Shown: positions 26,082 through 33,990, counted from the stretch's first letter. The stretch is 64,000 nucleotides of DNA from Gammaproteobacteria bacterium (GCA_018828385.1 JAHJVE010000006.1:1-64000), one strand, 5' to 3'. Program-made: numbers and translations. Notes: generated by a model from the letters alone, not told the origin.

Positions 26082-26420
26082 ATGCCCAAAATCACCGTCT
26101 TGCCCCATCCTGAACTGGCTCCCGAGGGCGCCGAACTAAACGTGCCAGCCGGCACTTCGATCTGCGAGGCCCTGCTGGACAACGGCATCGAGATCGAGCA
26201 TGCCTGCGACATGAGCTGTGCCTGCACGACCTGTCACTGCATCGTGCGCAAGGGGTTCGATTCCCTCAACGAGGTCGAGGAGTGCGAGGACGATCTGCTC
26301 GACAGGGCCTGGGGACTGGAGGCGCAGTCGCGGCTGAGCTGCCAGGCCATCGTTGCGACCGAAGACCTGACCGTCGAGATCCCCAAGTACACGATCAACC
26401 ATGCCAAGGAGAACCACTAG
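26082..26420 (+). CDS. fdx: [2Fe-2S] ferredoxin of the Isc type
   Basis: The 112-residue protein is very close to Isc ferredoxins: cluster ligands Cys42, Cys48, Cys51 and Cys87 sit at the same numbers as in E. coli Fdx, and the end is VEIPKYTINHAKENH. Extra Cys46 and Cys53 are also family features. It donates electrons in iron-sulfur cluster assembly. No isc genes are nearby; it lies 15 bases after cueR, so it is probably a copper-induced extra copy. Copper poisons Fe-S assembly in bacteria, which gives it a plausible repair role (inference). Confidence 0.92.
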   Translation: MPKITVLPHPELAPEGAELNVPAGTSICEALLDNGIEIEHACDMSCACTTCHCIVRKGFDSLNEVEECEDDLLDRAWGLEAQSRLSCQAIVATEDLTVEIPKYTINHAKENH

Positions 26421-26637
26421 GAGCCTGCGTGCTGCCTCAGGCGCACCGGCCTGCGGCAGGGTTGCTCTGGTAGATGGAGGACTGACGGCATTGCAGCCTG
26501 ACGACCGACCCGCGAGCCAGATTCCTACACCCCCTTGCATCACCGCCGGTTAGGCTGGAAATGTCGTCAAAGTCCTTCAATCCGTGATAGTCGGCGCTGC
26601 GGCCGGCCCATGAAAAGTCCCACAGGAGAAGTCCAGC

Positions 26638-27396
26638 ATGTCTGCGCCCAAACAAGCCACGCTCTACCGGATGGTCATGCCCGGCCATACCTGCCCCTAC
26701 GGGCTGAAGTCGCTCGATCTGCTCAACCGCAAGGGCTACGAGGTCGAGGACAAACACTTGGCGAGCCGCGAGCAGACGGATGCGTTCAAGAAGGAGCATG
26801 GCGTCGAGACCACGCCCCAGGTCTTCATAAACGGGCGGCGCGTGGGCGGCTACGACGACCTGCGCAAATTCTTCGGCATGTCCGTGAAGGACAAGAACGC
26901 CGTGACCTACACCCCTGTGATCGCGCTGTTCGCCATGGCGGCCGCGATGGCGCTGGCGGCGAGCTGGGCGGCCTTCGGCCAGCTCTGGAGCATTCAGGCG
27001 GCAGAGTGGTTCGTGGCCTTTGCCATGTGTCTCTTGGCGCTGCAGAAGCTCAAGGACGTGGACGGCTTCGCGACGATGTTCCTCAACTACGACCTGCTGG
27101 CCAAGCGCTGGGTTCGGTATGCCTATTTCTACCCGTTCGCGGAGGCCATCGCAGGTGTCCTGATGGTCGCGGGCGTGGGGATGTGGGTGTCGATTCCGTT
27201 GGCGCTGTTCATCGGGACCGTCGGGGCCGTGTCGGTTTTCAAGGCGGTCTATGTCGATCGCCGGGAACTCAAGTGCGCCTGCGTGGGCGGGGACAGCAAC
27301 GTGCCGCTGGGCTTCGTGTCCCTGACCGAGAACCTGATGATGGTGGCGATGGCCCTGTGGATGTGGGCCAAGGTCGCCTACCTTGGGATGCACTGA
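26638..27396 (+). CDS. Glutaredoxin fused to a MauE/DoxX-like membrane domain
   Basis: The protein has 252 residues. Residues 7-85 form a glutaredoxin fold with the monothiol-type site CPYG (Cys19), the cis-Pro loop TTPQVF and GGYDDL. Residues about 93-250 hold four or more transmembrane helices of the MauE/DoxX redox-associated kind, with CAC near residue 218 in RRELKCACVGGD. A cytoplasmic thiol domain tied to a membrane redox carrier could pass reducing power across the membrane or repair metal-damaged thiols. GGAGAAG lies upstream of the ATG. It stands 217 bases after fdx; that gap shows no gene or clear promoter. Confidence 0.85.
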   Translation: MSAPKQATLYRMVMPGHTCPYGLKSLDLLNRKGYEVEDKHLASREQTDAFKKEHGVETTPQVFINGRRVGGYDDLRKFFGMSVKDKNAVTYTPVIALFAMAAAMALAASWAAFGQLWSIQAAEWFVAFAMCLLALQKLKDVDGFATMFLNYDLLAKRWVRYAYFYPFAEAIAGVLMVAGVGMWVSIPLALFIGTVGAVSVFKAVYVDRRELKCACVGGDSNVPLGFVSLTENLMMVAMALWMWAKVAYLGMH

Positions 27397-27470
27397 GCGC
27401 CGCGCCAGGTACGGCGCAGCGCACGTGCTCGCATCGGCCGTCCTGTGTGCAGGCCGGCCACGACGCGGTG

Positions 27471-27665
27471 TTACTGCGCGCGCGGCGGGAAGCCAGCTTC
27501 GCTCAGGGCCGCGGCGATCTGCTCTTGCGAGGCCGAGGTCTGGACCTCGACACGGCGGGTCGGCGGGTCCGTGACGATCTTGGCGTTGGGGTCGATCGTT
27601 TGGATCGTTTTCGTCACAGTGCGGGCGCATCCGCCGCAGGTCATGTCTTCGAGATGGAATTGCAT
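27471..27665 (-). CDS. copZ: Copper chaperone (HMA domain, CopZ-like)
   Basis: The 64-residue single HMA domain has metal-binding Cys in DMTCGGCARTV and a betaalphabeta-betaalphabeta pattern. AAGGAG seven bases before the ATG supports the start. Small proteins of this type carry Cu(I) to CopA. A CueR-type promoter directly upstream (27,696-27,726) shows independent copper control on the strand opposite copA. Confidence 0.9.
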   Translation of the reverse strand: MQFHLEDMTCGGCARTVTKTIQTIDPNAKIVTDPPTRRVEVQTSASQEQIAAALSEAGFPPRAQ

Positions 27666-27695
27666 GGAAAACTCCTTTCGGGTTGGGGTGTTTGA

Positions 27696-27726
27696 AGTGT
27701 GCTCCTTGCCACCGTTGGAAGGTCAA
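27696..27726 (-). promoter_or_regulatory. CueR-type promoter of copZ
   Basis: On the reverse strand -35 TTGACC (27,721-27,726) and -10 CACACT (27,696-27,701) are 19 bases apart. Within the spacer, CCTTCCA and TGGCAAGG form an imperfect dyad as in CueR operators. Confidence 0.75.
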
Positions 27727-27765
27727 TCGCTATTTGCATCCCCGCCACACCAACCGGCCGAATGC

Positions 27766-28248
27766 TCATAGGGGCAAGGCCGTGGTGCTCTTTACGCGAT
27801 CCAGCACGAAGCTGGTCTTGCAGTCCTGCACGCTGGGGTGCTTGAGCAGCGTGTCGAGCACGAAGCGGGAGTAGTGAGCCATGTCCCTGACGACCACCCG
27901 CAGCATATAGTCCATGTCGCCGGTCAGCGCATGGCACTCCACAACCTCTGGCCAGTTCTGGACAGACGCGCGGAACACGTCCATGGGATTGCGCTTGTGC
28001 GAGTCGGAGTGCTTTTCGAGTCGCACGTTCAGGTAGGCCGTGAGCGTGAGGCCGATGCGTTCTGGATGCACCAGGGCCACATAGCCGGCGATGACGCCAG
28101 CCTCTTCGAGGCGGCGCACCCGCCTCAGCGTGGCCGAGGACGACAGGCTCGCGTGCTCGGCCAACTCGTCGAAGGTGGACCTTCCATTGCGTTGCAATGC
28201 ATCTAGAAGGCGTCTATCCGTACCATCAAGGGATATTTCTGTGCTCAT
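27766..28248 (-). CDS. Lrp/AsnC-family regulator
   Basis: The protein has 160 residues. The N-terminal helix-turn-helix (DGTDRRLLDALQRNGRSTFD; SLSSSATLRRVRRLEEAGVI) is followed by the RAM ligand domain, including ALTGDMDYMLRVVVRDMAHY. Members sense amino acids or related metabolites. It is divergent from hppD with a shared 131-base gap containing a TGCAA-N6-TTGCA palindrome, so control of hppD by an aromatic amino acid or its keto acid is likely. Confidence 0.9.
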   Translation of the reverse strand: MSTEISLDGTDRRLLDALQRNGRSTFDELAEHASLSSSATLRRVRRLEEAGVIAGYVALVHPERIGLTLTAYLNVRLEKHSDSHKRNPMDVFRASVQNWPEVVECHALTGDMDYMLRVVVRDMAHYSRFVLDTLLKHPSVQDCKTSFVLDRVKSTTALPL

Positions 28249-28288
28249 TTATTTCACCACGCATGAATCAGGCGTCAGGAAGTCTATT

Positions 28289-28304
28289 TGCAATTTATTT
28301 TGCA
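28289..28304. promoter_or_regulatory. Candidate Lrp-type operator between lrp-like gene and hppD
   Basis: TGCAA-TTTATT-TTGCA is a perfect inverted repeat with an AT-rich centre in the divergent gap, 41 bases from the Lrp-family start and 76 from the hppD start. Lrp-type regulators favour such AT-centred palindromes. Binding by the adjacent regulator is inferred. Confidence 0.55.
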
Positions 28305-28379
28305 GAAATGATGTGTGGGCTTTTTCTTACCATCTAGGGTGTCCAGATTTCCACCCCAAACCCAAGAGAGACACCCCTA

Positions 28380-29468
28380 ATGACCGACCTTTTTGACAAC
28401 CCGATGGGCCTGTGCGGCTTTGAATTCGTCGAGTTCGCCTCGCCGACGCCCGGCGTGCTGGAGCCGCTGTTCGAGAAGCTCGGCTTCACCGAGGTGGCCC
28501 GGCATCGCTCCAAGGACGTGTCGCTCTACCGCCAGGGCGGCATCAACTTCATCGTTAACCGCGAACCCAAGAGCCAGGCGGCGTATTTCGCAGGGGAGCA
28601 CGGCCCCAGCCCCTGCGGGTTGGCGTTCCGCGTCAAGGATTCGCACAAGGCCTACCACCGCGCGCTGGAGCTGGGCGCGCAGCCGATGGATATTCCCACC
28701 GGTCCGATGGAGTTGCGCCTGCCGGCGATCAAGGGCATCGGCGGCGCGCCGCTGTACCTGATTGATCGCTTCGAGGACGGCAAGTCCATCTACGACATCG
28801 ACTTCGAGTTCCTGTCCGGTGTGGACCGCCGTCCCACAGGCCACGGCTTCTCGATCGTCGATCACCTCACGCACAACGTCTATCGCGGCCGCATGACGTA
28901 CTGGGCCGACTTCTACACGAAGTTCTTCAACTTCCAAGAGATCCGCTACTTCGACATCAACGGCGAGTACACCGGCCTGGCCTCCAAGGCGATGAGCGCG
29001 CCGGACGGCCTGATCCGCATCCCGCTGAACGAGGAAGCACGCCAGGGCGGCGGCCAGATTGAGGAATTCTTGATGCAGTTCAGCGGCGAGGGCATCCAGC
29101 ACATCGCCCTGCTGTGCGACAACCTACTCGATGCGCTCGACCGCGTGCAGATGGCCGGTATCCCGCTGCTGACCGCCCCCAACGACATCTATTACGCAAA
29201 CTTGGAAAAGCGCCTGCCCGGCCATGGCCAGCCCGTGCCCGAGTTGCAGGCGCGTGGCATTCTGCTCGACGGCACGACCGAAGGCGGCCAGCCCCGCCTG
29301 CTGCTGCAGATTTTCTCCGAGCCGCTGCTTGGCCCGGTGTTCTTCGAGTTCATCGAGCGCAAGGGCAACTACCGCGAGGGCTTCGGCGAAGGAAACTTCG
29401 GTGCCTTGTTCGAGTCGATGGAACGCGACCAGATCAACCGTGGCTCGTTGGAAATCAACCCGGCCTGA
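28380..29468 (+). CDS. hppD: 4-Hydroxyphenylpyruvate dioxygenase
   Basis: The 362-residue Fe(II)-dependent enzyme turns 4-hydroxyphenylpyruvate into homogentisate in tyrosine degradation. Iron ligands are His162 (in VDHLTHNV), His241 (in GIQHIALL) and Glu323 (in [11 protein letters not shown]), at positions one residue off the Pseudomonas enzyme. Length and N-terminus match the bacterial type. No homogentisate dioxygenase or other pathway gene follows; an Lrp-type regulator is divergent. On this island it looks like an isolated extra copy. Possible uses are pyomelanin/homogentisate production, which can bind and reduce metals, or replacement of a metal-inhibited iron enzyme; both are inference. 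Confidence 0.95.
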   Translation: MTDLFDNPMGLCGFEFVEFASPTPGVLEPLFEKLGFTEVARHRSKDVSLYRQGGINFIVNREPKSQAAYFAGEHGPSPCGLAFRVKDSHKAYHRALELGAQPMDIPTGPMELRLPAIKGIGGAPLYLIDRFEDGKSIYDIDFEFLSGVDRRPTGHGFSIVDHLTHNVYRGRMTYWADFYTKFFNFQEIRYFDINGEYTGLASKAMSAPDGLIRIPLNEEARQGGGQIEEFLMQFSGEGIQHIALLCDNLLDALDRVQMAGIPLLTAPNDIYYANLEKRLPGHGQPVPELQARGILLDGTTEGGQPRLLLQIFSEPLLGPVFFEFIERKGNYREGFGEGNFGALFESMERDQINRGSLEINPA

Positions 29469-29513
29469 TTTGGGCCTTTCCATGAAGGCAGAGCGCCTTC
29501 GGTCCTACATCTT

Positions 29514-29535
29514 GCGAGCCCCTCTGTGGGCTCGC
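29514..29535 (+). terminator. Hairpin after hppD
   Basis: GCGAGCCC and GGGCTCGC pair perfectly around CTCTGT, 46 bases after the hppD stop. It is followed by GCTACTTTGG, so the T-run is weak; it is a terminator-like stem rather than a textbook intrinsic terminator. Confidence 0.5.
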
Positions 29536-29622
29536 GCTACTTTGGCGTCAGTACTGCCTTAGCCGCTCAAGCATTGAGCGGGTTGGCTTCGGCGTCACGT
29601 TCCGAAACAGTTGGTACCGCCC

Positions 29623-29654
29623 TTGACTTGAGTTAATACATGAACATATGTATT
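29623..29654 (+). promoter_or_regulatory. Promoter with overlapping palindrome before the LysR gene
   Basis: The 320-base gap between hppD and the LysR gene (29,469-29,788) holds the hairpin above and this element; nothing else stands out. -35 TTGACT (29,623-29,628) is followed after 18 bases by TATGTA. AATACAT-GAACAT-ATGTATT (29,635-29,654) is a perfect 7-base-arm palindrome containing ATGAACATAT, similar to the ArsR-type operators on the left. A repressor bound here would cover the spacer and -10. Confidence 0.5.
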
Positions 29655-29788
29655 CTTATTCAGATACACCGATGGCCTTTTTCCTCGCCCTGAAGAGGGA
29701 CCCAGCACTACCTCGCCCCCTCTAAGCGCACTTCGGCAGCAATGCGCCGTGGCCAACCCAATGACCAGGATTGCTGAAGGACGTGCCC

Positions 29789-30682
29789 ATGGAACTTCGT
29801 CATTTGCGCTGCTTCGTGGCTCTCGCCGAAGAGCTGCATTTCACCCGTGCTGCGGAGCGCTTGCACATCGAGCAGCCGCCGCTGTCCCGCACGATCAAGG
29901 AATTGGAAGACGAGCTGGGGGTGCTGCTCTTTGACCGCGATCGGCGGGGGACGCGGTTGACGCCAGCGGGCACCACCTTCCTTCAGGACATTCGCCGGCT
30001 GTTCACCAACCTGGAGCAGGCACGAGAAAACGTCAGGGCGATCGCCGCAGGCCTAAGAGGCAGCGTGCGCATCGCCATCTCCGATGGCGCCATCGACCCG
30101 CGGCTGTCTGCACTTCTTGCCCTGTGCCGCCAGGAGGAGCCGGAGATCGAAATACGGCTCTCCGAGGTCACCCTGGCGGAACAGTTGCGGGGGCTGCGAT
30201 CCGGCAACTTCGCGATCGGTTTCGCACACACCGCGGACGTCGGCGACGGACTGGTGACGGAGCCCATCTGGCAGGACCCGCTGGTGGTGACCGTGCCGAT
30301 CCGGCACCCGTTGCTGGCCCACAAGGAAGTGTCGCTACGTGAACTCGTGAGTTACCCGCTGGTGATGTGCGATCCGCAGCTTTGCGAGGGCTACTGCCGC
30401 GAATTGACCCGGCTGCTACATCCCCTGGAGCGCGAGTCCACCATCGTTGAGCATGTCTCGTCGCTGGACATGATGCTCACGTTGGTCGGAGCTGGTTACG
30501 GCATCGGCTTCGCAACGGCGACCCGAATCGCGGCATGTCAACGTCCCGACGTGGTGATCCGGCCGTTGGCGCTCGATTCGGCCGTCATCATCACCTACCT
30601 GCTTCGGCCCGAAGGCGGTAGCGGACTATCCGCACCCGTAGAGCGCTTCATCGAGCGTTTGCGTTCGCCAAAGAGCGATTAG
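29789..30682 (+). CDS. LysR-family transcriptional regulator
   Basis: The protein has 297 residues. The N-terminal winged helix (MELRHLRCFVALAEELHFTR, then PPLSRTIKELEDELGVLLFD) is followed by an effector domain from about residue 90 (GSVRIAISDGAIDPRLSALL). AAGGA before the ATG at 29,789 decides the start. Resembles the aromatic-responsive LysR group by its N-terminus, but the ligand is unknown. Its effector domain is recognisably paralogous to the stand-alone protein at 31,113-31,754. Confidence 0.88.
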   Translation: MELRHLRCFVALAEELHFTRAAERLHIEQPPLSRTIKELEDELGVLLFDRDRRGTRLTPAGTTFLQDIRRLFTNLEQARENVRAIAAGLRGSVRIAISDGAIDPRLSALLALCRQEEPEIEIRLSEVTLAEQLRGLRSGNFAIGFAHTADVGDGLVTEPIWQDPLVVTVPIRHPLLAHKEVSLRELVSYPLVMCDPQLCEGYCRELTRLLHPLERESTIVEHVSSLDMMLTLVGAGYGIGFATATRIAACQRPDVVIRPLALDSAVIITYLLRPEGGSGLSAPVERFIERLRSPKSD

Positions 30683-30708
30683 CTACGGCGCCTGCGCCAC
30701 ATCCGGCG

Positions 30709-31017
30709 TCACGCATCGCCCTGAAGGTAGAGGTTGCGCTCCGTGGCCTTCATCAGTTCGGCCGAGCTGATCTTGAGAGCCAGGGAAATTTTTAGAATGA
30801 GAGCGAGTGTCGGCATGTGCTCGCCGCGCTCAATCTTGCCCATGTGCGAGCGCGCGATCCCCGCCAAGCCCGCGAACTCATCCTGAGCAATCCCCTGAGC
30901 CAGGCGAGCGGCTCGCACCGCTTGCCCGAACGCCAACGCCGGTGCGGACTCATAGGTGGTTACTCCGGCGGGCCGTCCAGGCCGAATAGTGCGCTTCTGC
31001 ATTCGCAGAAGCGTCAT
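30709..31017 (-). CDS. XRE-family helix-turn-helix regulator
   Basis: The protein has 102 residues with a Cro/CI-type helix-turn-helix in residues about 37-90 (QAVRAARLAQGIAQDEFAGL, SHMGKIERGEHMPTL), ending in a short tail. A second ATG at 31,002 would shorten it by five residues; neither has a strong ribosome site. It is divergent from the HTH-less LysR domain gene with inverted repeats in between. Such small repressors near integrases often control element transfer; that role is not shown here. Confidence 0.85.
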   Translation of the reverse strand: MTLLRMQKRTIRPGRPAGVTTYESAPALAFGQAVRAARLAQGIAQDEFAGLAGIARSHMGKIERGEHMPTLALILKISLALKISSAELMKATERNLYLQGDA

Positions 31018-31027
31018 GGAATCACTG

Positions 31028-31057
31028 ATCTTTAACCACGTTAAAGATATCTCTTTA
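31028..31057. promoter_or_regulatory. Overlapping inverted repeats between XRE gene and LysR-domain gene
   Basis: ATCTTTAAC-CAC-GTTAAAGAT (31,028-31,048) is a perfect dyad. Its right half is reused in TAAAGA-TATC-TCTTTA (31,042-31,057), so three TCTTTA half-sites alternate in orientation. The site lies 11-40 bases from the XRE start. This is the kind of multi-site operator a Cro/CI-type repressor would bind to control both divergent genes. Confidence 0.6.
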
Positions 31058-31112
31058 GTATGATGTCGGTAGGTCTTTTCGATCCCCTCCCGCCGCCTCT
31101 TTGGGGGTATCC

Positions 31113-31754
31113 ATGCATGACGTCATCAGTCCGCCCCCGAATTTCACGGTCGCCATAGCGCCAGGTGTACCGTCTTCACGGCTGTCGGCGCTGCTTGCAC
31201 TGCAGCGAGCGCAGGAGCCGGGCGTCGCGATGGCCGTGCGTGAAGTTTCGGATCAAGAGTTGATGACGGGCCTGCAGGAGGGCCGCTACGACGCGGGACT
31301 ATCTCTTAGCGGTGCAGGGGATCACCTGACGAGTAGCCGGAGGCTATGGTGCGAAAGCATGGCCGTTGCGATACCACCGCGGTCCCGCTTAGTTAACCAC
31401 GCGAAGCTCACCATCTCAGATCTTCAGGGTTATCCAATCTATCGCTGGCGGGTGGAGGCTTGTCCCTTGCTGGACGAGAGGTTGGCCTCCCTCATGCCGA
31501 TGGACCAAGAGAACATCCTGTCTGCAACTTCATTCGAGATGATGGCGCTGTGGGTCTCATCCGGCTACGGCATCGGCGTATGCGCGCAATCGCGCATCGA
31601 GCGTGCCCATCAATGGGGGATCGGCATGCGACCGCTCACCGATGGCCCCTACAATATCGTGACGTACCTCCAACGGCCCCACGCGCAAGCCGATTCTGCT
31701 GCCAAGCGGTTCGAGCGTAGAGCGCTACAGATTGCTGGGGAAGGTGCAAGGTGA
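31113..31754 (+). CDS. Stand-alone LysR-type effector-binding domain (no DNA-binding domain)
   Basis: The 213-residue protein aligns with the effector domain of the LysR protein at 29,789-30,682 (shared SRLSALLAL, EP, EVxxxEL, GYGIG and TYL-RP positions) but has no helix-turn-helix. GGGGG before the ATG at 31,113 gives a proper start, and the upstream 95 bases carry operators rather than lost coding sequence, so it seems a real gene rather than a simple truncation. It could bind the same ligand or dimerise with the full-length regulator as a modulator (inference). Confidence 0.8.
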   Translation: MHDVISPPPNFTVAIAPGVPSSRLSALLALQRAQEPGVAMAVREVSDQELMTGLQEGRYDAGLSLSGAGDHLTSSRRLWCESMAVAIPPRSRLVNHAKLTISDLQGYPIYRWRVEACPLLDERLASLMPMDQENILSATSFEMMALWVSSGYGIGVCAQSRIERAHQWGIGMRPLTDGPYNIVTYLQRPHAQADSAAKRFERRALQIAGEGAR

Positions 31755-31757
31755 TGG

Positions 31758-31791
31758 GCCTACGGCCGGAAGCGTCATCCCGGCCATAGGC
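31758..31791. terminator. Strong hairpin between convergent genes
   Basis: GCCTA-C-GGCCGG and CCGGCC-A-TAGGC pair around a 10-base loop between the LysR-domain gene and the integrase gene, which converge. There is no T-run on either side, so it may be a transcription-attenuating or protective stem rather than a canonical terminator. Confidence 0.5.
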
Positions 31792-31802
31792 TGACCCGTG
31801 GA

Positions 31803-33746
31803 TTAGGTTCCCTCGATCACCACAGCGCTGTCCACTAGCCTACGAACGCTCTGCCGCACATCTTCCGGGACGGGCTGCGGGGCGACGGCCTTGGGCACAT
31901 CCTCGTGATGCCGGTAGTCGCCCATGATGACCCGTACGATCGCCGGCACGTTGGTCGGCGTGACCGCATCGATGGCGGCGCGATCGCCCAGGTCAGGGTG
32001 CGGCTGGGTCAGCATGCGGTAAAGTCCCCAAGAATCCGCGTGCGGGCACTGGTTCATGAGCACCTGGGCCAGCCTGTGTTTGAGCGGCACCAGTTGCCAG
32101 TCCGGAACACGCTGTCCCCGATTGCCAAGACTGATAGCCAGCAACTTTCCGGCTTTCAGTTCGCGGTTGATCTGGTCCTTGGACTTCCCGGCCAGCTTGC
32201 CGAACAACGGGACCGGCAGGCTGTTCGGCGACTCGTAGATAGCCAGCATTTCCTCGCGCTCGCGCTGGATCGCGGACACTTCCGGCTCTGGGACATGCAC
32301 CGGAGGCGGCGGCAGATGCGATAGTCTCCGGAACGTGATTCCGCCGCTGCTCGAAGTGACGACAATGGGCGTTGCGACAAGGGACTGCACGCCGGGCACA
32401 GGGGGTTCGGCCACGGTGAGGGCCGTACCCACCGCGTCTTCCACTTCTGCCATCGCAGGCACCCCATCGATGCGGATGGTCAGGTGTGCGCTCGCAGCTT
32501 CTATCTCGCCCTGTTCGAGCAGGTCGAGGCGATCGGCCCAGTCCTGCATCATCCGGCGCCTCGGCTCCACGTATTTGGCGTGGTTGTAGGCCGAGCTGAC
32601 CTTGTTGGGGTCGGAGTGCGATAGCTGTGCATCCACCCAAATTTTCGGATAGCCGATTTCATTGAGCGCCGTCGAGATGGTGCCGCGGATGCCGTGCCCG
32701 GTCAGGCGCCCCTCGTAGCCCATGAGCTGCAAGGCCTTGTTCAGCGTATTTTCGCTGATGCGCTTCTTGAGTTCGCTGGTATGAGCCAACAAGTACTTCT
32801 GCGCCGGCCGCATCACGCTCAGAAGATAGCGCACGATCTCGATGGCCTGCAGAGAGAGGGGCACGATGTAGGGCGGCACGTCCTGCGGCCTCTTACCGGC
32901 CTTGCGCATTTCGTCCTGGAGCTGCTTGACGAATTGTGGCGGGATGATCCACAAGCCGCGGTCGAGGTCGAACTGCTCAGGCTCGGCCAGCCGCAATTCG
33001 CCCGTCCGCACCCCAGTTAACAACAGCAGCCGCACACCAAGCTGGGTCTGCCAGCCGCGGGGGGTGTAGAGCCGAAGCTTCTGAAGGAACTCGGGCATCT
33101 CGGGCAGGTGCAGATAGGGATTGTGGGTCACCGGGGGCTTGGGTTCGGCTACCACATCCAGGTCAGCAGCAGGGTTGACCTCCAAGCCCTCGGCAACGAC
33201 CAAGGCATAGCGGAACATCTGGTTGAACCAGGTGCGAACCTTCTCGGCGGTAGTGAACGCTTTGCGCTTCTCGATCGCCGCCAGAACTCCCAGGAGCTGA
33301 GGGCGGCGAATGTCGTAGATCGACATCTTCCCTAAGGCGGGCAGCACGTCCTTATTGAAGATGCGCAGGATCTGCGACAGGGTGCTCTGGCGGCCTTCCT
33401 TGAGTTCCTTGCGGCGATGCTCGACCCAGGCATCAAAAACGTTCCTAAAGGTGTATTCACCCGCCAATTTGGCCGCGTGCCGGCGCTGGTCACGCTCGAT
33501 TTGCGGATCAATACCCCTGGCAAGCAGGGCTTGGGCCTTATCCCGCTCGGCGCGGGCCTCGCGCAAGCTGAGGGCAGGATATCCGCCCAGGGACATACGT
33601 TTTTGCTTGCCCAGCCAGTAGTAGCGAAACATCCACGACTTACCGCCGGCAGCAGAGACCATCAGGCCCAGGCAGTCATTATCGGAGAGGGTGTAGCGTT
33701 TTCCGGTGGTTCTTGCCTGCCGGACGGTCAGATCAGAGAGTGCCAT
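31803..33746 (-). CDS. int: Tyrosine-recombinase integrase, IntB13/ICEclc family
   Basis: The protein has 647 residues. It starts MALSDLTVRQARTTGK with an arm-binding DUF4102-like domain (YYWLGKQKRMSLGGYPALSL), then core-binding and catalytic domains with Arg in LLTGVRTGELR, HxxR in LTGHGIRGTI and the Tyr in SSAYNHAKYVE. A long C-terminal extension of about 190 residues, typical of ICEclc-type integrases, follows. AGGAG eight bases before the ATG at 33,746 sets the start; an upstream in-frame extension is not needed. It lies 226 bases from the tRNA-Gly 3' end and reads inward, as in elements that insert into tRNA-Gly. Confidence 0.95.
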   Translation of the reverse strand: MALSDLTVRQARTTGKRYTLSDNDCLGLMVSAAGGKSWMFRYYWLGKQKRMSLGGYPALSLREARAERDKAQALLARGIDPQIERDQRRHAAKLAGEYTFRNVFDAWVEHRRKELKEGRQSTLSQILRIFNKDVLPALGKMSIYDIRRPQLLGVLAAIEKRKAFTTAEKVRTWFNQMFRYALVVAEGLEVNPAADLDVVAEPKPPVTHNPYLHLPEMPEFLQKLRLYTPRGWQTQLGVRLLLLTGVRTGELRLAEPEQFDLDRGLWIIPPQFVKQLQDEMRKAGKRPQDVPPYIVPLSLQAIEIVRYLLSVMRPAQKYLLAHTSELKKRISENTLNKALQLMGYEGRLTGHGIRGTISTALNEIGYPKIWVDAQLSHSDPNKVSSAYNHAKYVEPRRRMMQDWADRLDLLEQGEIEAASAHLTIRIDGVPAMAEVEDAVGTALTVAEPPVPGVQSLVATPIVVTSSSGGITFRRLSHLPPPPVHVPEPEVSAIQREREEMLAIYESPNSLPVPLFGKLAGKSKDQINRELKAGKLLAISLGNRGQRVPDWQLVPLKHRLAQVLMNQCPHADSWGLYRMLTQPHPDLGDRAAIDAVTPTNVPAIVRVIMGDYRHHEDVPKAVAPQPVPEDVRQSVRRLVDSAVVIEGT

Positions 33747-33904
33747 TTCGAGGCTCCTAAGTAATGACTTAGGCCCTATGCTCGTCATGGTTCCCGCTCA
33801 GCCCCAGCAACTATCCGGTAGCCGTCCCACCCGTATTCTTGTGCCTCAATTGGTCACTCAAAAACGGTAGCTGTGGGTGGATTTCCGTGGCGCTCGCTGG
33901 AATG

Positions 33905-33930
33905 AAAAAAGGGGCCGAAGCCCCTTTTTT
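33905..33930. terminator. Bidirectional intrinsic terminator between tRNA-Gly and int
   Basis: AAAAAAGGGGC-CGAA-GCCCCTTTTTT is a perfect stem with A- and T-runs, functional in either direction. It separates tRNA-Gly transcription (leftward) from the integrase promoter region. Confidence 0.85.
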
Positions 33931-33972
33931 CAACGACTTACAGCCCTCAGTAGAAGTCTGTAGATCATAACT

Positions 33973-33990
33973 TGGAGCGGCAGAAGAGTC
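33973..33990 (-). other. Likely attachment (att) core at the tRNA-Gly 3' end
   Basis: ICEclc-family integrases recombine within about 18 bases at the 3' end of tRNA-Gly. Here the tRNA is intact and element DNA begins directly beyond its CCA. The exact core cannot be fixed without the other element end, which lies outside the window. Confidence 0.5.

Noticed and set aside
26421..26637. Possible small gene or promoter between fdx and the glutaredoxin fusion
   Set aside because: No frame with a ribosome site, no MerR-type or sigma-70 promoter and no strong hairpin could be recognised.
27397..27417. GCGCCG/CGGCGC stem after the glutaredoxin-MauE gene as a terminator
   Set aside because: Stem is only six pairs with a nine-base loop and no T-run; too weak to call.
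31113..31754. Interpretation of the LysR-domain gene as a pseudogene
   Set aside because: It has a proper start with a ribosome site and an upstream operator region, and no HTH remnant is visible in the preceding bases; a functional domain-only gene fits better, though not proven.
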